DNA from: Saccharospirillum impatiens DSM 12546
GTDB lineage: Bacteria; Pseudomonadota; Gammaproteobacteria; Pseudomonadales; Natronospirillaceae
Reading direction: 5' to 3'
DNA: 42,260 bases
Assembly: GCF_000423605.1 (NCBI RefSeq)
Contig: NZ_AUIH01000036.1
Coordinates: 1 to 42,260 of the forward strand
Positions 18,792 through 28,157 of the stretch are shown here, piece after piece; the stretch's first letter is position 1, and each line of letters begins with the position of its first letter. Both the position numbers and the translations under genes were made by a program. The notes below the pieces were generated by a model. It worked only from the letters and a program-made list of their open reading frames with translations, was not told the origin of the DNA and did not search any database.

Positions 18792-19358
18792 TTATTCGAG
18801 CAGTTCTCGAACACGGATGGCCAGTTGGGCTACATGATCATCCGCTGCGCCCAGTTCTTGCAAGGCCTCATCAAGCTGCAGCAGGTAGTCGGCATTGGAC
18901 CCGGAAGGCCCGTGGCTATCCGCAATGTGACGGGCCATGTCGGTTAGCAAGGCTGGACCGAGAAACGCCAGGTTAGCATCGCTGGCCACATACACCAGTC
19001 CGTCAACAGAGTGGCCGTCAGTAAAGGACATGGGCGTAAAAAAGCGTAGATACCCGTTTTTCTCACGCACATCCAGGTGGGCAAAGGTATCCGGGGTAAC
19101 CCGGTAGCCCAGGCCATGACAGACGGCACCGGGCTCCTCAACCAGAGTCACCACACGACCCGGTGCTTCCGGCGTACCACGGTGATCGTGAGAGCCTTGC
19201 CAGAATCGGCGTGACCAGCCCGAAATACTGGCTGGCTGACACTCCAGATAGGGAAAATCAACTTTGTAGAGCAGGGAGCCATAGCCGAACAACCAAACAT
19301 CATCCAGATGGTCGAGTGGCGTATTCTGCTGGTTCAGTGCTGTGGTGTCATTCGACAT
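18792..19358 (-). CDS. chaC: Glutathione-specific gamma-glutamylcyclotransferase (ChaC family)
   Basis: Splits glutathione into 5-oxoproline and Cys-Gly in the cytoplasm. The 188-residue protein has the family's nucleotide-like binding motif FGYGSLLYK at 24-32, the substrate region SRRFWQGSHDHRGTP at 50-63, and the catalytic Glu in DVREKNGYLR (Glu99). Length is typical for ChaC proteins of Proteobacteria (about 180-230). Its start overlaps the stop of the preceding secreted-protein gene by 11 bp, suggesting coupled translation. ChaC is a confident family call; physiological role here (glutathione turnover) is inferred from the family. Confidence 0.9.
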   Translation of the reverse strand: MSNDTTALNQQNTPLDHLDDVWLFGYGSLLYKVDFPYLECQPASISGWSRRFWQGSHDHRGTPEAPGRVVTLVEEPGAVCHGLGYRVTPDTFAHLDVREKNGYLRFFTPMSFTDGHSVDGLVYVASDANLAFLGPALLTDMARHIADSHGPSGSNADYLLQLDEALQELGAADDHVAQLAIRVRELLE

Positions 19359-20070
19359 GGATAACCGCCAGTTGGTCTGTTAGCAAGCGCTCACACTGGT
19401 CGAGCTGGCTTTCCCGTTCGGTCAATGCCAGGGCCACTTCGGCTGGAAGTGAGTTCAGGGTACTGTTCCACCGTGGCGTAAACACCCGTCGGGAGAGGCT
19501 GATCAGTCGTTGCGTCGTCTGCGCCAATTGCTCGCGCAATCGCCCTCCTCTGGCGAGCGATTCAAGCGCCAGGGTGCAGTCATATTCAAGCGCGTTTATG
19601 CGGGCCAATTGTGGCTGAAGTTGCTGCCACTGAGCTGGAGTCAACGCATCAAACCATTGGCTTTCGCACTGCAATGACGGAATACCCATCATATAGGTCT
19701 GCAGATCGTCATAGCCCCGCGGGACACGCTCCGACTGGTTGCACAACCGGCTCAGCAAGCCCGGGTTAAGCTGCCGGTTTTCGGCCACCAGAACCGACAA
19801 CTGAGACTCACAACGTGCCAGGTCTTCGGAAAGGTCAGAGCCCTGCGACGCCTGGTGTCGTTGCAACAAATACCGGGGATAACGGTCAAGCGTGCGTAAC
19901 GGAGACTCACTGAGCACAGCCAGCTCTTCATAGCAGCGCTCAAGCTGATTCGTATCGTCGGCGAACGCTGCTGGTATATGACTCAGCAGCGATAACGCCA
20001 GCGCGCTAGCGACGAGCGCGCTGTGTTTTCTTAGTCGTTTGCTTGCCACCACGTCCACCCTTGGGACCAA
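19348..20070 (-). CDS. Secreted protein of unknown function
   Basis: A 240-residue protein with a likely signal peptide: KRLRK, then a hydrophobic stretch [15 protein letters not shown] ending at AAFA-DD near residue 37. The mature part is helical and has regularly placed cysteines ([39 protein letters not shown]), suggesting disulfides in the periplasm. I do not recognise a family. The ATG at 20070 overlaps the der stop by 65 bp; GTG codons at 20049 and nearby are alternatives that keep the signal peptide and shorten the overlap. It is sandwiched between der and chaC with overlaps on both sides, so its expression is probably tied to them. Confidence 0.6.
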   Translation of the reverse strand: MVPRVDVVASKRLRKHSALVASALALSLLSHIPAAFADDTNQLERCYEELAVLSESPLRTLDRYPRYLLQRHQASQGSDLSEDLARCESQLSVLVAENRQLNPGLLSRLCNQSERVPRGYDDLQTYMMGIPSLQCESQWFDALTPAQWQQLQPQLARINALEYDCTLALESLARGGRLREQLAQTTQRLISLSRRVFTPRWNSTLNSLPAEVALALTERESQLDQCERLLTDQLAVIHVE

Positions 20071-21409
20071 AGCCCGAAGGCTTGTTGGCGTAGGGGTTCT
20101 CGCCCACTTTAAATTCGAACCGGATCGGCGTTCCGCGCACCTTCAGGGCTTTGCGAAAAGCGTTTTCCAGATACCGCTTGTAGCTGCCCGGCAAATCACC
20201 CAGCTGGTTACCGTGTATGACAATGATCGGCGGGTTCGAGCCGCCCTGGTGAGCATAACGGGGTTTGATGCGGCGTCCACGCACCATCGGCGGCTGATGC
20301 AATTCAATCACGCCCTGCATGATGGTGGTCAGCTGATTGGTGCTCCACTTGCGCCGCGCCGAGTGATACGCCAGATCGACCGACTTGTAGAGGTGACCCA
20401 CGTTGGTGCCATGCAGCGCAGAAATAAAATGCATATCAGCCCAGTCGAGGAACGGCATGCGCCGGTCGATGCTTTCCTTGATCTTCTTTTTCTCGTCTTC
20501 GCTGAGGCCATCCCACTTATTGATGGCGACGACCAGACCCCGGCCAGATTCCAGCACGAAGCCCAGCATATGCATGTCTTGCTCGACCAGGCCATCCCGG
20601 GCATCCAGTACCAGCACGACCACATTGGCGTCCTGAATGGCTTGCAGGGTTTTGACGATGGAGAATTTTTCAACGGCTTCAGACACGCTGCGCCGACGCC
20701 GAATCCCGGCGGTATCAATCAGGGTATAGGCCTGGCCGTCACGCTCGTAGGGGATATAGATGCTGTCCATGGTGGTGCCAGCCTGGTCGTACACCACCAC
20801 CCGGTCTTCCCCCATGATGCGGTTAATCAGCGTCGATTTACCGACATTCGGCCGACCGACAATGGCCAGACGAATGTTATCGTGTTCGTCCTCAGCGCTT
20901 TCAATGGGTTCCGGCTCGGGAAAATCTTCCAGGGCAAGTTCCAGCAAGGAGCGCACGCCACGGTTATGCGCTGCAGCGATGGGCAACGGGTCAGTCGACA
21001 AGCCAAGCTCGTGAAAGTCGCCCAGTACGACATCGGTATCCAGACCGTCGGTCTTGTTCACCACCAGCACGGTTTTCTTGCCGGTTTTGCGCAAATGCTG
21101 GGCTATGTGATTGTCAGCTGCGGTCACACCCGCCTGGGCATCGGTGATGAACAGCACGACATCGGCCTCTTCAATGGCGGCAAGGCTCTGCTCGGCCATT
21201 TTCGCATCCAACCCCTGCTCGAACCCGCTGATGCCCCCGGTATCGATAACAATAAAGGGGCGCTCGCCCAGCTTGCCATCGCCGTATTTACGGTCACGTG
21301 TCAGGCCCGCCCAATCGGCCACGAGGGCGTCCCGGGTGCGGGTGAAGCGGTTAAACAGGGTCGATTTACCCACATTGGGTCGCCCGACCAGGGCAATTAC
21401 AGGGATCAT
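20006..21409 (-). CDS. der: Ribosome assembly GTPase Der (EngA)
   Basis: An essential double GTPase that matures the 50S ribosomal subunit. The 467 residues contain two G domains: GRPNVGKST at 8-16 with DTGG near 57, and a second GRPNVGKST near 185 with DTAG near 232. NKTD and NKWD guanine-specificity motifs follow in each. A C-terminal KH-like domain covers about 360-450, and the tail is basic ([17 protein letters not shown]). It is placed after bamB, as in most gammaproteobacteria, but is separated from it by a 300-bp gap holding a structured repeat and a strong hairpin. Its 3' end overlaps the next secreted-protein gene. Confidence 0.97.
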   Translation of the reverse strand: MIPVIALVGRPNVGKSTLFNRFTRTRDALVADWAGLTRDRKYGDGKLGERPFIVIDTGGISGFEQGLDAKMAEQSLAAIEEADVVLFITDAQAGVTAADNHIAQHLRKTGKKTVLVVNKTDGLDTDVVLGDFHELGLSTDPLPIAAAHNRGVRSLLELALEDFPEPEPIESAEDEHDNIRLAIVGRPNVGKSTLINRIMGEDRVVVYDQAGTTMDSIYIPYERDGQAYTLIDTAGIRRRRSVSEAVEKFSIVKTLQAIQDANVVVLVLDARDGLVEQDMHMLGFVLESGRGLVVAINKWDGLSEDEKKKIKESIDRRMPFLDWADMHFISALHGTNVGHLYKSVDLAYHSARRKWSTNQLTTIMQGVIELHQPPMVRGRRIKPRYAHQGGSNPPIIVIHGNQLGDLPGSYKRYLENAFRKALKVRGTPIRFEFKVGENPYANKPSGFGPKGGRGGKQTTKKTQRARR

Positions 21410-21447
21410 GTCGTCTTCCAGTGCCTCTAGAGGCTATAAAATGCAAG

Positions 21448-21487
21448 AAACCGCGAGGCCCATCATGGGCTCGCGGTTTGTATTTTT
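21448..21487. terminator. Strong hairpin between bamB and der, possibly bidirectional
   Basis: AAACCGCGAG and its complement CTCGCGGTTT enclose GCCCATCATGGGC, giving a stem of about 15 pairs with one bulged base (21448-21479). On the plus strand it is followed at once by GTATTTTTG, a classical T-tract; on the minus strand CTTGCATTTTAT follows after the stem. The minus-strand reading would end the bamB transcript before der. The plus-strand reading faces no visible gene, so it may end antisense transcription or transcripts coming from the der region. Confidence 0.65.
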
Positions 21488-21513
21488 GTCACGTTTCAGA
21501 GTTCGCTTTTGCC

Positions 21514-21658
21514 TTGGTGCCAGGCGTCCGTATCAGGCACCGGGTGTGCCTGTCTGGGGTCGGCGTGAACCCATCCATGGGGCCTAGACCGCAGCATCCT
21601 TGCTGCGGGCTCCCCCAGACAGGCACACCCGGCACCTGACACTCAGTTGGTTGCAAAC
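21514..21658. repeat. 145-bp structured intergenic repeat, copy A
   Basis: This and the segment at 30825-30969 are the same length and share both ends (TTGGTGCC and GGTTGCAAAC) and a nearly invariant centre of about 55 bp containing AACCCATCCATGGGGCCTAG. The centre holds a 4-bp hairpin (CCCA-TCCA-TGGG) and an 8-bp hairpin (CCGCAGCA/TGCTGCGG, 21589-21608). It is enclosed by a stem of 17 pairs or more (21543-21559 with 21613-21629). The sequence of this stem differs between copies, yet pairing is kept. The element resembles ERIC/IRU-type palindromic elements in size and placement. In copy A the palindrome extends further: TCACGTTTC at 21489-21497 pairs with GAAACGTGA at 21662-21670. Confidence 0.8.
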
Positions 21659-21709
21659 TCCGAAACGTGAAGTATTAAAATCTACCCTTCAGTCCGCCAC
21701 CAACGGCCG

Positions 21710-22864
21710 TTATTGATCGCGCCGGCGCAAACTCAACATCTTGATGCGCGAGCTGTTGCCTTGTTGCAACAAGCGGTCGCCATACGGCACCGGGGCGGTA
21801 TAAATGCCGGTCCAGTCGATCTGATGTGAGACCAGCCATTCACCGGAATCAGCATCCAGCACATGCACGAAGCCAGCGCCATCGGCCACGGCAAGGGCAT
21901 TCTGCCCTGGCCATTCAACGACTTTAGTCAACCGGCGGTAAGTGAACTGTTCCTGAGTCCAGACTGGCTCCAGAGTTTGCGGATCAAGGGCTATTACGTG
22001 GCTCTGATCGTTAACGCCATACCAGTAATTTTCACCGGCAACGATGGCACGATAGGTCGAGAAAGGCTTCGACGCCACTACCCGACCCGAATTTGCCTCG
22101 ATCACCAGCATATCACCCTGATACCCGGCGGCCAGAATATAGCCATCAACAACGGTAACCGAACCATCAACATCGACCAATCGGCTCACATCGGTTTTGC
22201 CGGATGCCCTCGCCAGGCGATATTCCCATTCCGGAGAGCCATCGTTCAGGTTCAGCGCAACCAGTTTGCCGTTGGCCAGCCCGGTGACGACCCAGTCATT
22301 CACCACAACCGGCGCCGCGGTGCCAGTCACCGTCAGACTCGGCTCCAGGTCCTGATAGGCCCAGAGCGTGCGACCTGTCGTGCGCTCCAGCGCCGAAACG
22401 CGGCCATCGGTGGTTTGCACGATAATACGGTCATCAAGCAAAACGGGGGCTTCTGTTGCCAGCGCGCCCAGCGCGTTGCGCCAGAGTGGCTCGCCGCTCC
22501 AGTCGAGCATCAGCAAATCACCGTTACCGGTGACAATGAGCATGTTCCGATCATCGGCCGCAACCGGCGCCACGATCTGATCAGCCACCTGACGGCGCCA
22601 GATGAACCGGCCACGGTCATTCAACAATACAATCTCACCCAGTGGCGATGCCGTAAGAATGCCCTGCTCCGTAACGGTCGGCGTGATCCGATTCAACGGC
22701 ACTTCCGTGTAGAAATCGACCAGAATATGCCACCAGTCAATCGTCAGCCGGGCTTTCTCTGGCCGCTCTTCAGGCAGAGGCGTCGGCGCCTCTCGAAGTG
22801 GGCCCGACGAACAGGCCGCCAGCAACAAACTGGCGACCAGCGTCAGTATCGCAGTCAACCGCAT
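21710..22864 (-). CDS. bamB: Outer-membrane assembly lipoprotein BamB
   Basis: A beta-propeller lipoprotein of the Bam complex that inserts beta-barrel proteins in the outer membrane. From the ATG at 22864 it has 384 residues. The lipobox is LLLAAC with the acylated Cys at 18, preceded by a signal sequence. Repeats typical of PQQ/WD-like blades are spaced along the chain (LLMLDWSGEPLWR, VSALERTTGRTLWAYQD, VALNLNDGSPEWEYR, VHVLDADSGEWL). The ATG overlaps the yfgM stop by one base (TGATG), so the two genes are coupled; an in-frame TTG one codon earlier is unlikely. The gene order yfgM-bamB-der is the standard gammaproteobacterial one. Confidence 0.95.
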   Translation of the reverse strand: MRLTAILTLVASLLLAACSSGPLREAPTPLPEERPEKARLTIDWWHILVDFYTEVPLNRITPTVTEQGILTASPLGEIVLLNDRGRFIWRRQVADQIVAPVAADDRNMLIVTGNGDLLMLDWSGEPLWRNALGALATEAPVLLDDRIIVQTTDGRVSALERTTGRTLWAYQDLEPSLTVTGTAAPVVVNDWVVTGLANGKLVALNLNDGSPEWEYRLARASGKTDVSRLVDVDGSVTVVDGYILAAGYQGDMLVIEANSGRVVASKPFSTYRAIVAGENYWYGVNDQSHVIALDPQTLEPVWTQEQFTYRRLTKVVEWPGQNALAVADGAGFVHVLDADSGEWLVSHQIDWTGIYTAPVPYGDRLLQQGNSSRIKMLSLRRRDQ

Positions 22865-23505
22865 CAAGCGTCGTCCGTCGTGGCAGCCAGGTCATCCAGC
22901 TTCATTTTCAGATAGGGGCTTTCCACGCCTTGCTGCTGCGCCTGCTCATAGGCCAGCCGGTAGGCTTCACGTGCGGCTGCGGCATCCCCTTCAGCGCTGT
23001 GGATGTCGCCACGCAGTTCATTGATAACCAGGTCATAACCCTCCGATGCAATGCCATCGAGCGTCGCCAGCGCGGCAGCATTGTTGTCGCGGGCAAACTG
23101 AACCCGCGCCAACCGGACCTGAGCCACAGGCAGCAACAGCGCATCGCTGTTCTCAACTGCCCAGGTTAACTCCACCTCAGCCGCGGGCAAATCACCTTGC
23201 TCGACACGGCTTTTGGCGGCCTGCAGAGCTGCGTATACAGCATAGGTTGTGTCGGCGTAATCAGACTTCAGCGTTTGTGCCAGCGCAAGGCGCTCCCCGG
23301 CATCGCTTTGCGGGTCGTCTACCAGCTCCATCAGGGTGATGTACAAACCCGAGGCGGCTTCCTGTTTCGCATCGACAGAATTGCTGTAATACAACCAGCC
23401 AAAATAGGCGATCAGTGCCACCAGAATGCCACCAATCACGCCATTGCCGTAAGTTGCCCACCAGCGTTTAATCGCTTCAATCTGTTCCTGTTCGGTATCG
23501 TACAC
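22864..23505 (-). CDS. yfgM: YfgM-like ancillary SecYEG translocon subunit (TPR)
   Basis: A 213-residue membrane-anchored TPR protein that in E. coli associates with SecYEG and the periplasmic chaperone PpiD. The N-terminus is cytoplasmic (MYDTEQEQIEAIKRWW), a single membrane segment lies at about 22-41 (VIGGILVALIAYFGWLYY), and the rest is a helical periplasmic domain of alanine-rich repeats. Length and layout match YfgM (206 residues in E. coli). It lies between hisS and bamB as usual. The function is by family and position. Confidence 0.9.
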   Translation of the reverse strand: MYDTEQEQIEAIKRWWATYGNGVIGGILVALIAYFGWLYYSNSVDAKQEAASGLYITLMELVDDPQSDAGERLALAQTLKSDYADTTYAVYAALQAAKSRVEQGDLPAAEVELTWAVENSDALLLPVAQVRLARVQFARDNNAAALATLDGIASEGYDLVINELRGDIHSAEGDAAAAREAYRLAYEQAQQQGVESPYLKMKLDDLAATTDDA

Positions 23506-23524
23506 CCTGTCTTTCTCCTCTGGC

Positions 23525-23560
23525 GGATACCAGGCGGTTCATCATGAACCCCAGGCATCC
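23525..23560. repeat. Imperfect hairpin between hisS and yfgM
   Basis: GGATACCAGGCGGTTCA (23525-23541) and TGAACCCCAGGCATCC (23545-23560) form an imperfect stem with a 3-nt loop; the inner six pairs are perfect. It lies in the short gap after the hisS stop on the transcript reading... in transcription order it precedes hisS's end and follows the yfgM start region, that is, in the leader of yfgM. No T-run follows, so it is more likely an mRNA structure than a terminator. Confidence 0.3.
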
Positions 23561-23590
23561 GGTTCCCCGGTGTCAACCGGAGGGTCTGTT

Positions 23591-24904
23591 TTATGATTGT
23601 GCGTGCGTAACCGCGTGTTGCGACTGGCTACCATACTGATTCATCAACCAGTTCGCCAGTTCCCCCTGCGCCAGGGTTTGCTGTGGTGCATCATCGCGCA
23701 GGAACTTAACCGTGACCTGACTGCCGGCGGCCTCGTCTTCACCCAGAATCAGCGCCCAGCGAGCGCCCGACTTGTCGGCTTTCTTCATCTGGCTTTTGAA
23801 ACTGCCGCCACCACAGTGGGAAATCAGCCGAAGACCGGCGACATCGCTGCGAAGCTTTTCAGCCAGCGCCATACCCTGGGTTTCAGCCAGATCTCCGGCC
23901 ATGATCAGATAGGCATCGACAGTGTCAAAGACACGGGTCGGTATTTTGTTGAGTGTTTCGAGCATCAACAACAGCCGCTCGACACCCAGGGCAAACCCGG
24001 CTGCCGGTGTCGGCTTGCCACCCAGAATGGGCACCAGGCCATCATAGCGCCCGCCACCACAAACAGTGCCCTGCGCACCCAGGCTGTCGGTTATCCACTC
24101 AAATACGGTCTGGGAATAGTAATCGAGCCCCCTGACCAGACGCGGGTTCACCACGTAACGGACACCTGCGCTGTCCAGCCGCGTGCACAGGCTTTGAAAG
24201 TGCAGTCGCGAGTCGTCATCCAGGTAGGAATCGAACCGGGGCGCGCTGTCGAGCAGCTTTTGGGTGTTCTCTGACTTACTGTCCAAAATACGCAGGGGGT
24301 TGCTGTACAGTCGGTTCTGGCTGTCTTCATCCAACTGCTCTTTAACGGTTTCGAGGTAATCGACCAGCGCCTTGCGATAGCGGCCTCGCGCCTCGGCACT
24401 GCCCAGAGTGTTCAGGTTAAGGGTCACGTAATCGCTTAACCCGAGGTTGTTGAACAGGCGGGCAGACACCAGAATCAGCTCAGCATCGATGTCCGGCGTA
24501 GCAATGCCAAACACTTCTGCCCCGATCTGGTGAAACTGACGATAACGCCCTTTCTGCGGCCGTTCATAGCGAAACATGGCGCCGCTATACCAAAGCCGCT
24601 GAATCTGATTGTGCAGCAGGCCATGTTGCAGGGCGGCCCGCACACAACCGGCGGTTCCCTCGGGGCGCAAGGTCAGGCTGTCACCACCGCGATCGTCGAA
24701 GGTGTACATTTCCTTCTCGACGATGTCGGTATGTTCGCCCACACCGCGCTTGAACAGAGCCGTCGGTTCCACAACAGGCATGCGAATTTCACGATACCCA
24801 TATTGATCCAGAACGGCCTTGATCTGACTTTCCAGGTACTGCCACACCGGGCTTGCATCCGGCAGGATATCGTTCATGCCACGAATGGCTTGTAAAGTGG
24901 ACAA
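23591..24904 (-). CDS. hisS: Histidyl-tRNA synthetase
   Basis: Class II synthetase that charges tRNA-His in the cytoplasm. The best start is TTG at 24904 ([14 protein letters not shown] follows), because GGGAGAGA lies just upstream at ideal distance and the protein then begins like other HisS proteins; it has 437 residues (E. coli 424). An in-frame ATG at 24970 would add 22 residues unlike the family. Motif 1 region [20 protein letters not shown], motif 2 [12 protein letters not shown] and [19 protein letters not shown], the histidine-A loop [15 protein letters not shown] and motif 3 [10 protein letters not shown] are all present. It follows ispG by about 75 bp, as in related genomes. Confidence 0.95.
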   Translation of the reverse strand: MSTLQAIRGMNDILPDASPVWQYLESQIKAVLDQYGYREIRMPVVEPTALFKRGVGEHTDIVEKEMYTFDDRGGDSLTLRPEGTAGCVRAALQHGLLHNQIQRLWYSGAMFRYERPQKGRYRQFHQIGAEVFGIATPDIDAELILVSARLFNNLGLSDYVTLNLNTLGSAEARGRYRKALVDYLETVKEQLDEDSQNRLYSNPLRILDSKSENTQKLLDSAPRFDSYLDDDSRLHFQSLCTRLDSAGVRYVVNPRLVRGLDYYSQTVFEWITDSLGAQGTVCGGGRYDGLVPILGGKPTPAAGFALGVERLLLMLETLNKIPTRVFDTVDAYLIMAGDLAETQGMALAEKLRSDVAGLRLISHCGGGSFKSQMKKADKSGARWALILGEDEAAGSQVTVKFLRDDAPQQTLAQGELANWLMNQYGSQSQHAVTHAQS

Positions 24905-24979
24905 CCTGTCTCTCCCTAATTCAATTCGGTCAGCGAGTGGCCTGTCGCACGCCCGGGGCCGTGCAAGCAATATCGGATA

Positions 24980-26101
24980 TTACTCACTCCGGGCAATGAC
25001 CAGCGCTTCTTCAGCTTCTTTTTCGGCAATTTTACGACGGATCAGTTGTTCGTAATGATCAACCAACGTGTCGTTTTGCACCTTGTGATCGGGTTTGCCA
25101 TCGACATAAATCAAGTTCGAAGGGCTGCCGCCAGTCAGACCAAGATCGGCCTCTTTCGCTTCGCCTGGCCCATTCACCACGCACCCGATCACGGCAACAT
25201 CCAGCGGTGTCAGTACGTCTTCAAGTCTCGACTCAAGGGCATTCATGGTGCCAATCACGTCGAAATTTTGCCGCGAGCAACTGGGGCAGGCAATAAAATT
25301 AATGCCTTTGTTGCGCAGTCGCAGGCTTTTCAGAATATCAAACCCGACTTTGATTTCCTCGACCGGATCTGCGGCCAGCGACACCCGCAAGGTATCGCCA
25401 ATGCCGTCCATCAACAGCATGCCCAAACCGACCGACGATTTAACCGTGCCCGAGCGCAAACCACCGGCTTCGGTGATACCCAGATGCAGGGGCTGCTCGA
25501 TCTGGCTGGCAATCTGGCGGTAGGCGGCGACGGTCATAAACACATCGGACGCTTTAAGGCTGAGTTTAAAGTTCTGAAAATCCAGTCGATCCAGAATATC
25601 AATGTGGCGCATGGCCGATTCGACCAGCGCTTCCGGTGTCGGTTCGCCGTACTTTTTTTGCAGGTCTTTTTCCAGCGAGCCGGCGTTTACACCGATACGG
25701 ATCGGGATATTGCGATCCCGTGCGGCTTCTACCACGGCACGAACCCGGTCTTCCCGGCCAATGTTGCCGGGGTTGATGCGCAAACAATCGACGCCCAGTT
25801 CGGCAACGCGCAGAGCAATTTTATAATCAAAATGAATGTCGGCGATCAACGGCAGGCTGACGCGTTTGCGAATGGCGCCAAAGGCCTCGGCGGCGTCCAT
25901 GCTGGGCACGGATACGCGAACCAGGTCGGCACCTGCCTGCTGCAGTTGTTCGATTTGACCGACCGTGGCATCCACATCGCAGGTTTCGGTGTTGGTCATG
26001 CTCTGCACGGCAATGGGAGCGTCCCCACCCACAGGAACATCTCCAACCCAGATTTTACGGGAAACCCGACGTTTGATCGGGCTGACGTGTTGCTTGTTCA
26101 T
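24980..26101 (-). CDS. ispG: 4-hydroxy-3-methylbut-2-en-1-yl diphosphate synthase
   Basis: Iron-sulfur enzyme of the MEP isoprenoid pathway that converts MEcPP to HMBPP. The 373 residues match E. coli IspG (372). The TIM-barrel begins [13 protein letters not shown], and the [4Fe-4S] ligands are visible: ACPSC near 271-274, GCVVNGPGE near 306 with the fourth-ligand Glu near 313. The start ATG at 26101 overlaps the pilF stop as ATGA, so translation is coupled. In most relatives rodZ separates pilF and ispG; here it does not. Its Fe-S cluster would be supplied by the suf locus in this window. Confidence 0.97.
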   Translation of the reverse strand: MNKQHVSPIKRRVSRKIWVGDVPVGGDAPIAVQSMTNTETCDVDATVGQIEQLQQAGADLVRVSVPSMDAAEAFGAIRKRVSLPLIADIHFDYKIALRVAELGVDCLRINPGNIGREDRVRAVVEAARDRNIPIRIGVNAGSLEKDLQKKYGEPTPEALVESAMRHIDILDRLDFQNFKLSLKASDVFMTVAAYRQIASQIEQPLHLGITEAGGLRSGTVKSSVGLGMLLMDGIGDTLRVSLAADPVEEIKVGFDILKSLRLRNKGINFIACPSCSRQNFDVIGTMNALESRLEDVLTPLDVAVIGCVVNGPGEAKEADLGLTGGSPSNLIYVDGKPDHKVQNDTLVDHYEQLIRRKIAEKEAEEALVIARSE

Positions 26102-26886
26102 GTTTCGTCCTGTGCTTGCTTCCAGCGCTGGTACTCGGCGAACTCAGGGCTGTTGGCGAAGCGGTTGCGAAGTTGCAAAACGAGTGAAGAATACAGGTCT
26201 TCATCGTTCATGGCGTAGGCAATTTGGATGCCCAGCCACAGACTGAAGGGGCTCTGATTGGCGCGTTCGGCTCGCACCAGGGAGATATAGCCGCGATAAG
26301 CGCGCAACGCTTCCTGCATGCGTTCCTGCTGGAACTGCAGGTCGGCAAGGCCGATGTAACTGTTCACCAGCAAACGATCCAGAACAATGGCCCGCTCATA
26401 GGCGGTTATAGCCTCATCAACCCGGTCAACCCGCCGGGCACTCAACGCCAGGTATTCAAAGCTCTGGGCGCGACGCTGGTAAAACGTATCCTTGGTGACT
26501 TCCTCGAACTCCTCGCGGGCATTCTCATATCTGCGCTCATTGTATAGAAACACGGCATACTGAAACCGGGCTTCAGTACCGCCATCGTAGCGAATGGCGC
26601 GTCGGAAATGATGATCAGCCAGGTCCACTTCACGCTCAACCTCATACACCCGGGCCAACCCCAGATGCGCGCCGGATGCCCGGCTATCAATATCGAGCGC
26701 CTGATCAAGCGAGCGCTTGGCTTCAAACAGGTTGTTGTTCTCGAAATGGGCATAGCCGATCTGGATATAGGTTTCGACGGCCTTTTCCAGATCCTGCTTG
26801 CCGGAGAACGGGCTTTGAGTCGTGGTAACACAGGCAGTCAACAGCAACGAGACGCTCACCAGCATTATAGCTCGCAACAGGTTCAT
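26098..26886 (-). CDS. pilF: Type IV pilus pilotin lipoprotein PilF/PilW
   Basis: An outer-membrane lipoprotein with TPR repeats that helps the PilQ secretin localise and assemble. The signal peptide ends in the lipobox LLTAC with Cys19. The mature 243 residues contain about six TPR units ([41 protein letters not shown] and later ones). Length (262) is typical. It overlaps rlmN by 4 bp upstream and ispG by 4 bp downstream. The neighbourhood rlmN-pilF is the standard one, which supports pilus function over other TPR lipoproteins. Confidence 0.93.
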   Translation of the reverse strand: MNLLRAIMLVSVSLLLTACVTTTQSPFSGKQDLEKAVETYIQIGYAHFENNNLFEAKRSLDQALDIDSRASGAHLGLARVYEVEREVDLADHHFRRAIRYDGGTEARFQYAVFLYNERRYENAREEFEEVTKDTFYQRRAQSFEYLALSARRVDRVDEAITAYERAIVLDRLLVNSYIGLADLQFQQERMQEALRAYRGYISLVRAERANQSPFSLWLGIQIAYAMNDEDLYSSLVLQLRNRFANSPEFAEYQRWKQAQDET

Positions 26887-28046
26887 GACACGCTCCTCTG
26901 GAACCGGGCTCCGGCCAGGCCAGCCGCCGTTTGCCCCAATTGGACGGCTTCGATAAACCGGTCAGAGCGGCGCGTCTTGTCGGTCACTTCGCCAACAAGC
27001 TGACCGCAAGCGGCGTCGATGTCGTCGCCTCGCGTTTTGCGAATGGTAACGTTATAGCCGGCGGCCAGCAGAATATCGCGAAAGCGGTGCATGCGATTGT
27101 TGCTGGGCCGCTCATAACCCGAGTTCGGAAAGGGGTTAAACGGAATCAGGTTGATCTTGCACGGAGTATCGCGCAATACCTCGACCAGTTCATGAGCGTG
27201 CTCGGGCTTGTCGTTGACTTCATTCATCAGCGTGTATTCGATGGTGGTTACCCGCTTCTCCGAGAACCGGCTCATGTAATGATTGCAGGCATCCAGCACC
27301 GACTGAATGTTGTACTTGCGGTTCACTGGCACCAGGGTGTTGCGCAAAGCATCGTTTGGGGCATGCAACGACAACGCCAGGGCGACATCAGTCACCTTGG
27401 CCAGCTCGTAAATGGCAGGCACCACGCCCGAGGTGCTTAAGGTAACCCGACGCTTTGACAAGCCGTAAGCATTGTCTTCCATCATCATCCCCATGGCTTC
27501 GACCACGTTGTCGAAGTTCAACAGGGGCTCACCCATGCCCATCATGACCACATTGGTGACCCGACGCTGGCGCTTTTCACCGGGCTGATTAAAGGATTGC
27601 ACCGCAATCCAGACCTGGCCGATGATTTCAGCGGTGCTCAGGTCGCGGTTGAAGCCTTGCTTGCCGGTGGAACAAAAGGAACAGTCGAGCGCGCAGCCAA
27701 TCTGGGAGGAGACACAAAGCGTGCCGCGGTCATCTTCAGGAATGAACACGGTTTCAATGGCACTGCCGCCTGGCATCTTCATGACCCATTTGCGGGTGCC
27801 GTCTTTGGAATCTTTCTGAAAAGTCACCTCGGGCGCGACAATCTCGGCACACTGCTGGAGTTTGGCCCGGGTTACTTTGCTGATATCCGTCATGTCGTCG
27901 AAATTGTCGACGCCATGCTGGTGAATCCACTTCATAACCTGGATCGCGCGGAATTTCTTCTCGCCGAGTCGGTCGACAAAAAACGCCTCCAGAGCGGGCA
28001 ACCCCATCCCCAGCAGGTTCACTTTTTGTACCGTTTGTTCAGTCAT
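26883..28046 (-). CDS. rlmN: Dual-specificity 23S rRNA/tRNA adenine-C2 methyltransferase
   Basis: A radical-SAM enzyme that methylates A2503 of 23S rRNA and A37 of some tRNAs. The 387 residues (E. coli 384) contain the radical-SAM cluster motif CALDCSFC at Cys118, Cys122 and Cys125. The catalytic cysteine pair includes the conserved C-terminal AACGQL (Cys347). SAM-binding stretches [14 protein letters not shown] and LSTSGVVP are intact. The stop overlaps the pilF start as ATGA. The gene sits downstream of ndk with a hairpin between, the usual order. It is another client of the Fe-S assembly genes in this window. Confidence 0.96.
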   Translation of the reverse strand: MTEQTVQKVNLLGMGLPALEAFFVDRLGEKKFRAIQVMKWIHQHGVDNFDDMTDISKVTRAKLQQCAEIVAPEVTFQKDSKDGTRKWVMKMPGGSAIETVFIPEDDRGTLCVSSQIGCALDCSFCSTGKQGFNRDLSTAEIIGQVWIAVQSFNQPGEKRQRRVTNVVMMGMGEPLLNFDNVVEAMGMMMEDNAYGLSKRRVTLSTSGVVPAIYELAKVTDVALALSLHAPNDALRNTLVPVNRKYNIQSVLDACNHYMSRFSEKRVTTIEYTLMNEVNDKPEHAHELVEVLRDTPCKINLIPFNPFPNSGYERPSNNRMHRFRDILLAAGYNVTIRKTRGDDIDAACGQLVGEVTDKTRRSDRFIEAVQLGQTAAGLAGARFQRSVS

Positions 28047-28125
28047 GGATTCACCGTTGTATTCAGTCGATCGTTCTAAAACAGCAGACCGGGAAAACCC
28101 GCTGGCTTGCCAGTATCGGCCTGCC

Positions 28126-28146
28126 GGGGCCGTCTGTAACGGCCCC
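28126..28146 (-). terminator. Hairpin downstream of ndk
   Basis: GGGGCCGT (28126-28133) and ACGGCCCC (28139-28146) form a perfect 8-bp stem with a 5-nt loop, 11 bp beyond the ndk stop on the minus strand. No T-run follows (GGCAGGCC), so termination would be partial or Rho-assisted; it may instead protect the ndk mRNA end from nucleases while allowing read-through to rlmN. Confidence 0.45.
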
Positions 28147-28157
28147 GCATCGATGGT

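Noticed and set aside
20039-21430. 463-codon plus-strand frame opposite der
   Set aside because: It is the antisense shadow of der, which has all G-domain motifs; the plus-strand product has no family features.
21514-21658. Integron attC sites for the 145-bp elements
   Set aside because: The size and fold invite it, but the ends lack the RYYYAAC and GTTRRRY core sites and the flanking genes are ordinary housekeeping genes in operon orientation.
25046-26218. 390-codon plus-strand frame opposite ispG
   Set aside because: Antisense shadow of ispG; high GC codon structure opens the opposite frame. No motif is visible.
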